64,000 nt of DNA, taken from the NCBI GenBank assembly GCA_016584495.1, contig WAID01000011.1, positions 1-64,000 of the forward strand, given 5' to 3'. Below, in pieces: positions 46,033-57,290 of this stretch (position 1 is the stretch's first letter; each line of letters begins with the position of its first letter). The notes under the pieces are model-generated. The model was not told where the DNA came from. It saw only the letters and a program-made list of their open reading frames with translations, and did not search any database. Made by a program: the position numbers and the translations under genes. The stretch comes from Celoporthe dispersa (Eukaryota; Ascomycota; Sordariomycetes; Diaporthales; Cryphonectriaceae).

Positions 46033-46227
46033 AGAAAAGGAAAAGCAGAAAGACATATTGAAAGAGAGACAAGGGCCGCGTGCAGGTAATAAGATGTGGC
46101 CCCTCCCCCTTTCCAAAAGATCAATCCGTCCCCTCCAACTCGATCACGACGCCGCAACCTGACGACATCAACAACGTCGTAGATTGTCAAATTCCTCTGC
46201 TCCTCCATCGCTTTGAGAACATAAATC
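44915..46227. promoter_or_regulatory. Divergent upstream region of GH3 and sugar-transporter genes
   Basis: The 1.3 kb between the two divergent starts. Hexamers fitting the CreA consensus SYGGRG occur at 45093-45098 and 45742-45747 (reverse strand) and 45817-45822. Such hexamers are frequent by chance, so this is only suggestive of glucose repression. A GGGA-rich tract lies at 44966-44993 and a CT-rich tract at 45585-45625. No independent gene is supported. Confidence 0.35.
46006..46032. repeat. (GA)n microsatellite in a purine tract
   Basis: About 13 GA units within a longer purine-only stretch, 170-200 bases upstream of the transporter start. Probably in its leader or core promoter. Confidence 0.8.
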
Positions 46228-47982
46228 ATGGGTGCCGGGACTGCCAACGTGGGCTCCAGGAAGTCCGTGGGCGACGAGCTCACCGCCTTCCTGCCTCAGG
46301 ACGGCGTGCCATGGTACAGGCGCGGCCATCTGCTGAAACTCAACTTCACCGTCGTGTCCTTGGTCCTCTTCTGTAAGCCTCTCTCTCTCTTACTCTCCTC
46401 TGATATCTCGAGCCCTTCTGAGCTAACACGCGACCTCTCTCCTCCTCCTTTCCAATCCAACCAGCCTCGGCCAACGGATACGATGGATCACTCATGAACG
46501 GCCTCCAGGCGCTGACGCAGTGGGAATCCTTCATGGACAGCCCTGCAGGCGCCTGGCTCGGCTTCATCAACGCCATCTACTGGCTCGGCGCCGGTATCAA
46601 CTATCCGATCGCTGCCTGGGTCGCCAACAGATACGGGCGCAAGATTGGAATCTACGGTGGATACTCGTTCCTGGTTGTCGGGGCCGTTCTCCAGGCTGGC
46701 GCCCCCAACGATATCGCCTTCCTGCTGGCCCGCTTCTTCGTCGGCTGTGCCTCGGCGTGGCTCGGCAACGCGTCTCCTCTGCTCATCAATGAAATCGCCT
46801 ATCCCACCCACCGAGGCATCGCCAACGCCCTGTTCATGTGCGGGTGGTACGTAGGCGGCACCGTGGCCGCCTGGGTCACCTTTGCCACCCGTGATTATCC
46901 TGACTCCTGGTCATGGCGCCTCCCGTCCCTGCTCCAGATCCTCCTGCCCCTCGTCGCCCTCCCGGGCCTCATCATGTCCCCGGAGAGCCCGCGGTGGCTC
47001 ATCTCGGTCGACCGCCACGAGGAAGCCCGCAGCATCCTCGCCAGCTGTCACGCTGGCGGTAATTCCCACTCCGCCCTCGTCAATTACGAGTTCATCGAGG
47101 TCTCGACCGCCCTCAAGGCTGAGGCTGAGGCCCACGCTAGCACCGGCTACATGGACATGGTCAAGACCCCCGGGAATAGGTGGCGCCTAGGCATCTCCAT
47201 CTCTCTGGGCATCTTTGCGCAGTGGGCCGGCAACGGTGTCGTCAGCTACTACCTGGCCCTCGTGCTGGACACGGTCGGCGTCACATCCACCACTGACCAG
47301 ACCCTCATCTCGGCGTGCCTGCAGGTGTGGAATCTCCTGTGGTCTGTCGCTGCGGCCTTCTCCGTCGATAGGCTGGGCCGCCGGTTCTTATTCATGACCT
47401 CTGGCCTAACCATGCTCGTCTCCTACGCCCTAGTCACCGGTCTATCAGCCTCCTTTTCCAGCAGCGGCAATCCCAGTACCGGCCTTGCCGTCATTCCCTT
47501 CCTGTTCCTCTTCTTTGCTGGTTATGATGTTGCTATGTAAGTTGCTACCCTGCGCCTATTCTCCTTCCTCTCTTCTTTGACAAAACCTAGCTCATACACC
47601 GATCTCTTAATTTAGGACCCCCTTCCTGACGGCCTACCCTTGCGAGATCTGGCCCTTCCGCCTCCGCTCCCGTGGTCTATCCGCAACCTGGGTGGCATCT
47701 ATCAGCGCCATCTTCTTCAACACCTTTGTGAACCCCATTGCCCTGGAGAGCATCGGCTGGAAGTACTACATTGTCTTCGTTGTCGTCCTGCTCGTTGCCT
47801 GTGTCACCTTCTGGTTCTACTACCCCGAGACCCGAGGCCGTACTCTCGAGCAGATAGCCATAGTCTTCGACGGCGAGGATGCCGAGGTAGAAGTCGCCGC
47901 GGATACTGCCTCGAGGGCCTTTGATGCTATGGACGGCAAGGAGGGTGGCGTGCTGGGCTTGCACGTCAAAGGGAAAGCATGA
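46228..47982 (+). CDS. MFS sugar transporter (lactose/beta-glucoside permease type)
   Basis: Exons 46228-46372, 46465-47536 and 47616-47982 join in frame to 527 residues (introns 92 and 79 nt). The sugar-porter signatures are present: NGYDGSLMNGLQAL after helix 1, NRYGRKIGIYGG (the GRK loop), PESPRWLIS after helix 6, DRLGRRFLF after helix 8 and YYPETRGRTLEQI at the end. A family-like ANALF...GWYVGG segment lies in helix 4/5, and AYPCEIWPFRLRSRG precedes helix 11. This subgroup includes fungal lactose, cellobiose and other oligosaccharide permeases. Divergent pairing with an intracellular-type GH3 suggests uptake of the enzyme's substrate. Confidence 0.9.
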
Positions 47983-49739
47983 CATGTTAGCTGGAACCCT
48001 GGCTGGCACTGATAACAATAGTACAATTTTCATGTCGGCACTCGTAATTACGAATGCCCGGCGCATTATGCACAATTGCCAAGGCTGCGAAAGGAAATAT
48101 TGATAAATACTGCTGCAATAATCCCACTTATGTAAACTCAGTCAAGAGCGGAAACTTGTGCAAACAGCAATACAGAGAGCGGTATGAAGAACAGATTTCG
48201 ACATAGCTATAATTACAAAATGAATTCACCAACAATCCTTTGACCTGTAGAGTGAGAATATAGTTACCCGCTGGATTTTCGGAATGCGGAAGATTTTGTC
48301 TTGATTTTGTGTCTAGGTCTTCGCTGTTCCTACCCAGTTACGAAGGTCATTAAAAACCACGAAGCCGAGTGAGTCTTGATGTTACTACCATTACTGCTCA
48401 ATCCGCGTTCTATGCATATAATGGATCTTGGAATCACAGTTGACTTACATGATTACAAAACCTATGCTTTGACTTGAGTTGCTCAGAAACTCATGCTGCT
48501 ACGGAAAGGATTGCTGTGGCCCAATGCCACATGCAGACCTGAGGAACGTGGAAACCAGATCCTGATGGTGATTGCACCATATATTTTACGCCAATTTCGA
48601 GTCACGTCTTGTGTGATAAATGGCAAACTGGCTCATGTCTTCTTGCGAGCCAAGCAGCGATCTCAATACGGGGATCAAGGCTACGAAATAAGCCTACGAG
48701 CCCGTCAGTCTTGACAATATGTCTCGCGGTTGCTGCCATAGTATGGCCTTGGCCCAAAGACGTATATCTCTTGAGTGGTTGCATCTCAATACAAAGCACT
48801 TCGAATGGTTTTAATTCCTTAATTCCTCAATGCCTGTCAAATATTGACGCTGCCACTTCTTCAATGGTGAGATATTCTAGTCAGACCCACCTCCAGACTC
48901 GCGAATGGGCCCTCAGCAAGCTTGGAGATACCGACCCTTGAATCAATTAGTGGTTTGCCTCAAAGCTGATAGCATTGACTCCTCTATTAAAGCACCGTAT
49001 GCTTCATAATTTAAGGATTAAAGCAAAGGCTTCGGCTATTCCTGGAATTTTCATCTCGAGAGCACGATCCTTGGGCCGAGTCACTTCAATTGTTTCTATA
49101 CGTATTGTAAGTTCTATAATATGTATATAAGCACCAGAAGCTAGGTTTCACAAAGAAGAAATAGAGTTTTAAGAATAATACCCATACTGAGGTAAGCTTA
49201 GGAAGAAGAACCAACGACTCTCCCAGAGAACCTACAATAGCAAGACTCGCGCGGAGTTTAGTTCTCGCGATACATTCTGTTTCAATCCAGGCCTGCAGAT
49301 CAGAGATGAGAGAACATATCATACCGGTATGAGGGGTTCGGAACTATTTGCCTATTGCATAAGATCCTGGTCAAAAGCTGAGAGATTTCCACCCCTCCAA
49401 ATGACTCTCACAGCCTGTACTAACGAATCGTAGGTTATGCTCTAATTACTAGTAGTGCACGGAGTTTACAACAGATTGGCCATCCATACAATGACTGGTG
49501 CAATCCTAGTGTTAGAAGTGAGGAGGGCTAGGGATTACATACTTGGACAATCGTAGAAAAGTATTTTGATATAGCTGGATTGTCTTTACGAAGTAGATTG
49601 ATGTATGAACGATTATTCGACTTGGTCAAGAAGAGTGCCGTTACCTGGAAGAACATCAAACAAATCGTGTTCTTAGAACTTTAGGAATTTGAAGTCGACA
49701 GCCTCGATCTGCAATTTGCAAGAAGCTTGCTTGAAATAT
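47983..49739. other. Intergenic, possible decayed coding sequence only
   Basis: About 1.75 kb. On the minus strand between 48870 and 48600 a frame reads EVLCIEMQPLKRYTSLGQ, then TARHIVKTDGLVGLFR, with a stop just upstream. It looks protein-like but I cannot assign it. The rest shows nothing. Confidence 0.35.
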
Positions 49740-51076
49740 TTAATAAACGGGGCCATCACCTTCAGCAGTCCGCCTTCTCATCTCGTTGGCAGCCGGCTTG
49801 TATCTTGCTTCCGGATCTGCCTGCGGTTCCTTCCTCATCGGATTCCGATTTTGCGTGTTGCTTTCCGAGCCCCCAGGAGTGGAGGAGGCAGTACGACCAT
49901 CTGACATACGCCCCAGGTCGCCATTGACGGCGCCAAAACGACTGCTATAGCGATCTTTTGACACCTGCTGAAGTGATGCATCCGTCATTGAGCCAACTAA
50001 TTGTGCTGATCTGTTCTTAGCCACCACCTTTCTAACATCGAAAAGGTCCGCAAGGGTAGTGATCACAATCTGGTCTGTGTCATCATCTGCAACGACCTCC
50101 CCGACGGTGTGTATCTTCTGATGAGACACTTGGTCGGACGCCTGTTTGCACACTTCCAAACACTGCTGGGAGATGTCGATATCCTCCTGCAATCGTGATC
50201 TCTGGCGTTCGTTGTCAGGGCCCTCATCTCTAATAATAGAGTTCAGCCGGTTTTGAAGGTGTCCGATCGTCTCAACAAACTTGTCTCGATATTCGTTCAG
50301 CGTTTGACTCGTCATGCGTTGCGCCTCGAACTGGGCTTGCACAACATCTGTCCGCACAGTGGCTCTCGGCAGCAGAGACGGCTGCTGTTCTTGAAGAGTC
50401 TCAATGTAATTCCTGGCATCTTGGCAAATATGAAGGCATTGCTGGGTTACTGCTCTCTCGTCCTGCAGATCGATGCTTGTGTCTGGGCCACTGGTGCCGC
50501 CTGTCGTGAGGCCCGCCAGTTTCTCATCAACACGTTGGAGGTGGACCTCAAGATTGTAGGCCGTGTTCTGGATCATCTCGCTATACTCCTCGAGAATCTG
50601 GTGACTGAGTTTGGAGTGTTGCCTTGAACATGATGAGTTTCAAGTCCCACATTCGTGCAAAAGACGACTCACATAGTCACTGTGCCCAGGCCAACCATGA
50701 CTGTCGATTTGTAATTGGCTAGATTATCCATGAAACCGTTGATATCACCCTTCATAAACTCCATCTTGGCCCAATCTCTTAAGCCCGTCTTCGATTTTCC
50801 GTCGAACTTCTTCATGGCATCTTCGAAATCGCGACACACTTGACTACATCGATTGATGGGGCCCTTGAGAAGCGCCAATATCGGCGTTTCGGAGCCGACG
50901 GCTCCCTCCAGCGAGCCGAGGATATTGACGAGGTCTTCCAGCTCATCTTGGAGTCTGCTCAACGTCTTGTCCCGGTTTTTGTAGCTTTTCACCGTCGCAC
51001 AAAGCGACTTCGCTGACTGGATGGCAGCCGTGACAACAGCGAGCACTGATGCGCCAATGCTCAGGGGATCGGCCAT
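49740..51076 (-). CDS. Fungal STAND N-terminal (HeLo-like) domain protein without NACHT
   Basis: Two exons (51076-50673 and 50622-49740; 50-nt GTGAGT..AAG intron) give 428 residues. Residues 1-134 begin MADPLSIGASVLAVVTAA, IQSAKSLCATVKSYK, and match the pattern of the fungal N-terminal domain of STAND proteins, also called the azaphilone-cluster protein L N-terminal domain. It is related to HeLo cell-death domains and has a hydrophobic N-terminal helix. The rest is a helical, coiled-coil-prone region (VHLQRVDEKLAGL, two copies of QQCL(H/E)(I/V)C) and a disordered polar tail. No NACHT, WD40 or ankyrin part follows, so this is a stand-alone form. A membrane-acting or signalling role is plausible from the family only. 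Confidence 0.75.
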
Positions 51077-52079
51077 GTTGGAAAGCTAAGATGATAAAAT
51101 CTTCACTTGCGAGCGGGCCGGGGCCACGGGGCTAACGTGGGGTTTAAGTACACCTGATCCTGCTAGTGTCGGCTGATACGCACGCATGAGAGAGGCCCAC
51201 ATTCCAGTAGGAATCGTTCTGATTGCTCGGGGTAGCGCCGAAAAAAGTACGTCACATTCTTAGTCTCCTAGGCTATAGCTCTTGGCGCGTACAACGCTTT
51301 CTAGTTTGAGAAGCGAAGACGACGAGAGGACACCAGAGGTCGCTGGCACAAGATCAAGGTGTAAACCTGTCCTAGGCCTGCCTAGACGGCTCAAACCCGA
51401 AAAGAAGGAAGCAGTTGTGTCTATTCTTGGTGTCTGTCTGAAGAGGGTTAAGAAGAGCCCTATAACGGTACGACGACCCTGGATACACCCATGTCCCCTG
51501 TCCTAGACCCTCGCCCGCCGCTCGCTGGTCTGTGACCCTTCTCCAGCTCTTCCTCGTAATTGACGTAGTCATAGGCCAGGAGCGTATCAATTGGTGGCGT
51601 ACTCACCGCCATGGGCTTCCTGCTCTTCAAATATTTGGTGAAAGAGTATGCAGGAAGGAAGGCTGTACGGTGTGCCAGCGGTGTCGTCTCCGTTTTTCCA
51701 GCGGCTGTGCCGCTCTACTTCGCACATGGTGCCATTGCATATAGCGCGTACCAGTCGTGTCGTCCACCCAGTTATAGAGATTTGCCGTGTCGTGAAGCAT
51801 AGCGTTCAGGTAGATGGGTCATCGCCGCTTTTGTCATGCTAGCTTAGGGCGTAGTAATCTACGACTACGTCTGTGAGCCCTCGACACGTCCCATCCGTTT
51901 CCTTGGAGGTAAAAGTGGCTGTGATGGAGAAGGTGTGAGAATGTCGAGGCCAATTACTGGAGAATTGATGATTTGAGCTAGTGGGAAGGTATCCAGCCTC
52001 CGGATGACAAACCAGCGGGGAGGCACACTGACGAAATTGAGGAGCTGTGGGATTCACAATTCTATAGCATGGACTCTTC
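51077..52079. other. Intergenic, no assignable gene
   Basis: Frames of 60-75 codons overlap on both strands. One (51611 onwards, GFLLFKYLVKEYAGRKA) looks protein-like but was not identified, and might belong to further decayed sequence upstream of the MFS relic. Confidence 0.35.
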
Positions 52080-52594
52080 GCTTCGCTCGTCTCCTTGTTG
52101 ACTTTTGGCTCGTCCGTAGGAGTCTATCCTCGCTCTTATCACCCTGCCCATGTGCTTCATCTACGGCTTCTTCTGCCTTCCATTCGAGGCGTACCCTGTC
52201 GATTTCGAGCAGCAGCGCGGCTGAAGCCCTGGAGTGGGAGCGCTGTCGTTCCCCAGCACCACGGTTGGCGTCCTCGTGGGCGTGGCCATCATCATCTTGC
52301 ATACCAAGACTCGTATGCAGAGAGATATGCGCGAGCACGAGGGTGATTTGCCTGAGGTGCGACTTGTGTTTATGATCCTAGGTAGCGTTCTGATGCCGAT
52401 CGGCAAGCTTTAGTTTGCATATAAGTGTTCTCTCTCCCTCTCTCTTCGTCCTGCACTTCTTCAATTCCTGGCTCTCAAGAGATGGACGGGTTGTTACCCT
52501 ACATACCCACCGCCCTGGGGCGTCGGATATAGACATTATATGGGTGCCACAGGTCATCTCAGGGGGTGTCATCGGCTGTGGAGTCTTGCTGGCT
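52080..52594 (+). pseudogene. Decayed MFS drug/polyamine-type transporter
   Basis: No long frame survives, but one frame reads ILALITLPMCFIYGFFCLPF, EAYPVDFEQQRG, a TGA where Trp is expected, SPGVGALSFPSTTVGVLVGV, AIIILHTKTRMQRDM, VRLVFMILGSVLMPIG, then TAG again where Trp is expected. After a gap, IIWVPQVISGGVIGCGVLLA follows in another frame. The pattern matches TM6-9 of fungal DHA1 multidrug/polyamine transporters (FxEAYPxxF, GW-PG, PIGLFWFAW). Both stops are explained by TGG to TGA/TAG, i.e. G-to-A change. The N-terminal half was not found. Confidence 0.62.
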
Positions 52595-52619
52595 TATATA
52601 TATATATATATATATATAT
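52595..52619. repeat. (TA)n microsatellite
   Basis: Twelve TA units immediately after the last recognisable MFS segment. Confidence 0.85.
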
Positions 52620-53289
52620 GACGTCTCGTTGCCACAGAGAGTTGGAGCACAGAGAGTTGGGGGCCGGAGGAGCGGGCGACAAAGAAAAGGGAGGGAAAAA
52701 AGAAGGAATTCAGATGAAAGGACTGATGATTGGCCTCAGATCCTACTGTGCTGCCCATTACACAATACAGACTAAACTACTTGGTTGGCGTCTACAAGAC
52801 AGCCGCCAGCTCGGCTATCACTCTCAATGTAATTCGCCACCTGAGCAGTACATACTATGCAAATTGGCAAACTGAAGTTAGACTTGCAGCACAGTAATAG
52901 ACTGATGCTAGATATTGAACAATCCTTGATTGTAATGAATATCGCGGTAGTAAAAAGGTTTTGAACACGTTTAAAGGATATAAGGCGCTCGCTTGATGAA
53001 TTTGCTTAGCTTTGGTAGTGAAATGATAAATTTAGTCCTTAGGGATCTATATAACTATCCACAGTGTAAGGGAGACTAGGATAAACCGATCATTTCCTAG
53101 AACTTATGTGAAATCCATACGCCTGCTTGACTCTCGTAACTTGGGACCAAATTCTCAAATGTTTGTTCGTGAGACAGAATTTTTTTGAGACTCTTGGAAC
53201 CAGCAAAGAAATGAGAGTGAAACAGATACGATGATACTCAATGCTTAACGGCCAACATCCCAATTTATACCGCCTCCCATTTTGCCAGA
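52620..53289. other. Intergenic, no gene seen
   Basis: Spacer between the MFS relic and the 3' end of the bZIP-ankyrin gene. No coding signal. Confidence 0.4.
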
Positions 53290-54531
53290 TCAATTATCTC
53301 GAAGAAGTAACTTGACCCCTATGTCAAAACCAACTTTGGCAGCCAGCTGCCTTGATCAAATGTCAGCAGGAGATAGTCAAAGAAACGAAAAAGAAAGAGA
53401 GAGAAAAAAACACCGCCGTCGTCCTGGCTAGTGATCTCTTGACTCATATAAATCCGTGGCCTAGTGGCGAACTCACAGAGGTTCGAGTCCATCATAATTC
53501 TGCATACGCCTTCGGGCGCTGCTCCTTAGTAGCACTGTCACCACTTCCTGGTGCTTGAAACGGATGGCCAGGTGCAGGGCAGTGTTGCCATTCTCATCAA
53601 CAGCATTCACATCCGCACCGCTTTGCACGAGGGTCCGGACCACCCCGGCGTGGCCATGTTCTGCCGCGAGAAAGAGCGCCGTGTTGAGGCTGTATGTTCC
53701 TACATCGTTGGGCTCTTTTTCATAATCAGGATCTTTGCACTCCTCGGCATCAGCTGGAGTGCTGGCCGTGGTGCTGCTGCCGTAGATGCCTACCCTACCG
53801 CCCGTACATAACGTCTTGGTGACGTTCGGAGGCGTGGGGGTGCCGTGCTGGGGACCTCGTCCATCGGCGAGGCAAAGCTCTGGTCCGAGTCAAACGACCT
53901 GTCCGTGGTGTTCTTCTTTTGCTGCCACTGGAGCTCTTCATTTGCTGACAAGATTGTATCCAGCGGGGTAGTCAAGAGATGGAAAGTGCCGAGGCCGGCC
54001 TGTCCGACCGCTGCTGGACTGAATGAAGGGGTAAAAGAGCATGCTGTGAGGAGCGACTGGTGGTGGTCTTCCCATGGGTTCGGTGGGTGGCTCGAGGTGG
54101 GTGATGCGGCGATGATGTGGTCGACGCCATGTGGATGTTCCGAGCCGGACGACTCTGCTGGTGGAGTGCTTTCGCTCGGTGTGGCCACCGCCCCTGACCC
54201 ATTCTCCAGCAGCTGTGGACCAAGGAGCGAGAAGTCCAAAGGCGCGTAGTCGTGAGAGTCGGCTGGCCCGGGGGACTGGATCGCCAGTTCTTCACCTCTC
54301 TCTTGCCTCTTGGCCAGCTGCTTCCGGTCTGGACCACGTAGAATTTGTGAAGACAAATAAGTCAGCTAGGGCTTTTTGGGTGGACCGGGTACCCGGGCAG
54401 AAAAACAAGCAGACAGGCGTAAACCTACCGCGAAAACGCTTCTGAGCTTCTCGGTTCAGCCTGCGACGGCGCTCTAGCTGCTGCTGCTGCTGCTGCTCAT
54501 CCAAGTCGCCATCTGCCGAACTCCGAACCAT
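53290..54531 (-). CDS. bZIP basic region + ankyrin (bANK, ToxE-like) regulator, one frameshift
   Basis: Exon 1 (54531-54429) encodes a Gln-rich start and the basic region ERRRRLNREAQKRFR. A 100-nt intron leads to DRKQLAKRQERGEEL, so the DNA-binding basic region spans the splice. A disordered Ser/Pro-rich middle part follows. Near 53855 one base seems missing, after which the frame reads the ankyrin repeats: TALFLAAEHGHAGVVRTLVQ, SGADVNAVDENGNTALHLAI and HQEVVTVLL. A 126-nt intron (53476-53351) joins a last ankyrin helix pair (LQLAAKVGFDIGVKLLLRDN) and a stop at 53290. Adding the missing base makes all exon phases agree. Basic region plus ankyrins without a long leucine zipper is the bANK architecture, known from ToxE, the HC-toxin cluster regulator. 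Confidence 0.75.
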
Positions 54532-55771
54532 CCTTGACGGAAGTCCTTCTCAGCTATCACGCCATGGACCACACAGAAGAAAAGGGGTGATGAAGAGCAT
54601 GATCGGTCCGGGAGGGTTGAATATTACTTCACAAGGCACTATGGCACGCCTCGACTCGGGGTCTGGGCGTTCTTCTCTCATCAAATCCGCAGCAAGGTAA
54701 AGGGACGTCTTCAGGCTGCGCTTCCGGATCCAGGTTCTGTTATGTGTAAACATGACGGATAAAGGCCCTGAAGCGAGTGAATTACTGGTAATTATGTCTG
54801 TCCGTCTCCGGTCGAGCATGATATGCCATAAGCAGTACCCCGGTTCTTCTTCGGGGCCAATACAGTCACCGAGGATGATTGAGGACTTGACCCATACGGG
54901 GAGCGAGGGAACATTCTCCGCCACTCAGCCTCTGCCACCTTGTCATTTTGTGGCACCATACGCTCAGGCTAGATCTGAAAAGGAAATATGAAGGTTCTAT
55001 AGAGGAAAGGTCTTGACAACGTATTTCAGCAACAAGAAACCGCAAAATGCATAAAAAGATATTAGGTATGGGCATGTACTTTCCAGTTTTGTAAGCTGAA
55101 CATCTGACTTGCATGCTCGACAGCCGGCCAGATTTGGTAGAGATCTGCGTCTACTGAGAACCACGCCCCCTTTTCCCCTCTTTTTCCTCGTTTCTTTAAT
55201 TTTTTATTTTTTTTTGCCTTATACTTTTCTTTTCTTTTAGCTAGGCCGTAAGGGGTCTCTACTACAGTATAGACGATGGGATAGCTCGGACGGGACGAGC
55301 CGGAAAGCCCGTACTTGGCAGCTTGGCAGCTAACAAGCTTTATATCGAGGTTAGCGCCTGTCTTGGTAGGATGATATTAAGACGTCTCTAGTACCTAGAT
55401 GTGTTTCGTTTAAGTTGCAAGTAAAGGCACAAAAGTAGGTATAGCTCAAATGAGTGCAGCCACCTTCTGGATCTAGCATCGATCAAGAGAAGTACCTGGT
55501 CCTGTGTTGCACAGTAGGGCTTATGTGCCACGGGCCCCGACGTTAACGTCCGGTCTTAAAGGAGACAAGCATGAGGAAAAAGAAGAGAACAAGAAAAAAA
55601 GCACCGATTAGGCATAGTGGCCGCACATATTTGTACAGCGTAGTTCCTGCTTCAGCTATCCTGCGGCGAGGAGCCATCTCGAAGTCTGAAAATCGCCAAG
55701 ATATCCACCATCTAATCTATCCGCTACCCATTCATCGACCCTTCTGCGCTTAATCGCCCTACGAAACCACC
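54532..55771. promoter_or_regulatory. Divergent upstream region, bANK and SnoaL-like genes
   Basis: About 1.2 kb between divergent starts. It contains T-rich tracts (55170-55240) and no supported gene. A minus-strand frame at 54924-54550 has no family resemblance. Confidence 0.35.
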
Positions 55772-56254
55772 ATGGCTCCCCTCAGTGGCTTGGACGCTAC
55801 CTGCTACGCTGTCGCCGCCTCTCAGCGGCCGCGAGGCTGTCGCTGATGCCCTGTACCGTTGTGTCACCGGTCTCGACACCAGCGATGTCGACCTTTTTCG
55901 GTCCGCCTTCACGCCGGGGGCCAGCTTTACCCTGAACGGTTATATCATGAAGGGCCTCGAGAGCATCGTCTCAGGCTGCTTTGACAACATCGCTAAGCTC
56001 GAGACCACCCACTTCGTCACCAACAACCGCTCCACATTACCGACGGCGGCAGCCAGGCCACCATGAGCGCCTCCACCCTTGCGCAGCACTATCGCGGTGG
56101 CGAGGGCATGCAGGGCAGGACCGACCGCTTCCTGACGGGCGTCCTGTACCTGCTGGAGCTCGCCAGGGACACGGACGGCATATGGAAGATTACCGACTGG
56201 AAGATGCAGAGCACCTGGGGCGAGGGTGATATCAGCATCGTGAAGGGCAACTAG
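55772..56254 (+). CDS. SnoaL-like (NTF2-fold) protein, frameshifted
   Basis: Starts MAPLSGLDA at 55772. The frame changes near 55800, after which SPPLSGREAVADALYRCVTG, LDTSDVDLFRSAFTPGASF and LETTHFVTNNR follow. A one-base shift near 56030 leads to HITDGGSQATMSASTLAQHY, DRFLTGVLYLLELA, GIWKITDWKMQSTWGEGD. This is the SnoaL_4/NTF2-like fold of ~150 residues, with the conserved helix start, the H(F/I)VTN strand and the W-K-I final strands. Family members include polyketide cyclases, dehydratases and many proteins of unknown role, often in metabolite clusters. Two shifts in 160 codons mean either decay or sequence error. The downstream shift sits in a short C run. Confidence 0.65.
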
Positions 56255-57290
56255 AAGACGAATACGGCAAGCACACACATGCGCGCGCGGCCTGCAAGTG
56301 ACAGTGGGGATGACGCGGATGGATACATGGATGGATATGATGGCGTGCTAGCGTGTCGGTTTATCCGCTCAGGCGTGAGTCCTCTCGTGTCTGGTCTCCC
56401 CTATCCCACAATCAGCATGTGAGGGTCTCGGGATAGATTTGCTCCTTCAGGATATGTTTACTCCTTCAGGATGCTTTCGCATCCTGAACCGTACTCTGTA
56501 ACAACCTATTAGTCTCCCAAACTCGGACGGCGGTGTGTATGCGCGCTGCATGTGTGCTGCTGAATCGCTCAAATTCAATTTTAAGGTTGGGGCCAGTGCG
56601 CCCCCTATCCTTACGAAACTCTACATTTGCCTGGCCACGCTCTCCGCGCCCGCCCCCGTCAGATCCACCCGCATCCCTACGGCCCGCAGACTGTCCAGGA
56701 TGAGGACGTCGATTGCTGCTCAGCGCCAACTTTCCGCCCCAACCACAGCATCACCAGCTTCTTCTTGGCTCATAGTTAGTCCGGCTCTATCGTGTAGTGG
56801 GCCACACACTTGCTTCTTTCTGCGCATCGAAAACCCCGGAGATTGTATCTTGTAATCTTGCTTCGGCTCCGGAAAAACGACTGTTTCATAACTGGCAGCT
56901 GTCAAACCCTAAATTTTGTCCAGCTAATGTGACCCCTGTAGAAGGATTTCACTCTGCGTGGATTTCTCGGTCAAATACACTCGGATACACGCACAGACAC
57001 ACACGCATGCATACGCACAATCAGTCCTGCCGTTGCTGTAACTGCCACAAATCCCTCACGCATGTGCCTCGATAGCACTGGGACACAGCCGTTGATACCA
57101 TGAGACCAGATTCGAGTGATGCTGCTCTGTTGCTTATATTCCGCCCCCTCGCAGCTTCCTTTCATCTCAAACTATGAATACATAGTCGGAGTCGCATGGC
57201 CTGGTCCCTGTAGCCAGAAAGAGGTTAAAGTTAGCTTTTTCGTTGAGTTGGATCATAGAAGGACCCCGTTGCGCGTCAAGCACATCTTCG
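56255..57290. other. Intergenic, promoter of the downstream regulator
   Basis: No supported gene. A CA/CG-rich stretch lies at 56980-57020. A short AGGATATGTTTACTCCTTC-like duplication occurs around 56440-56470. Confidence 0.4.

Noticed and set aside
53457..53490. tRNA-like A box (TGGCCTAGTGG) and B box (GGTTCGAGTCC)
   Set aside because: Both boxes match the consensus, but they are only 23 bases apart instead of about 44, leaving no room for an anticodon arm. The region is explained as an exon/intron boundary of the bANK gene.
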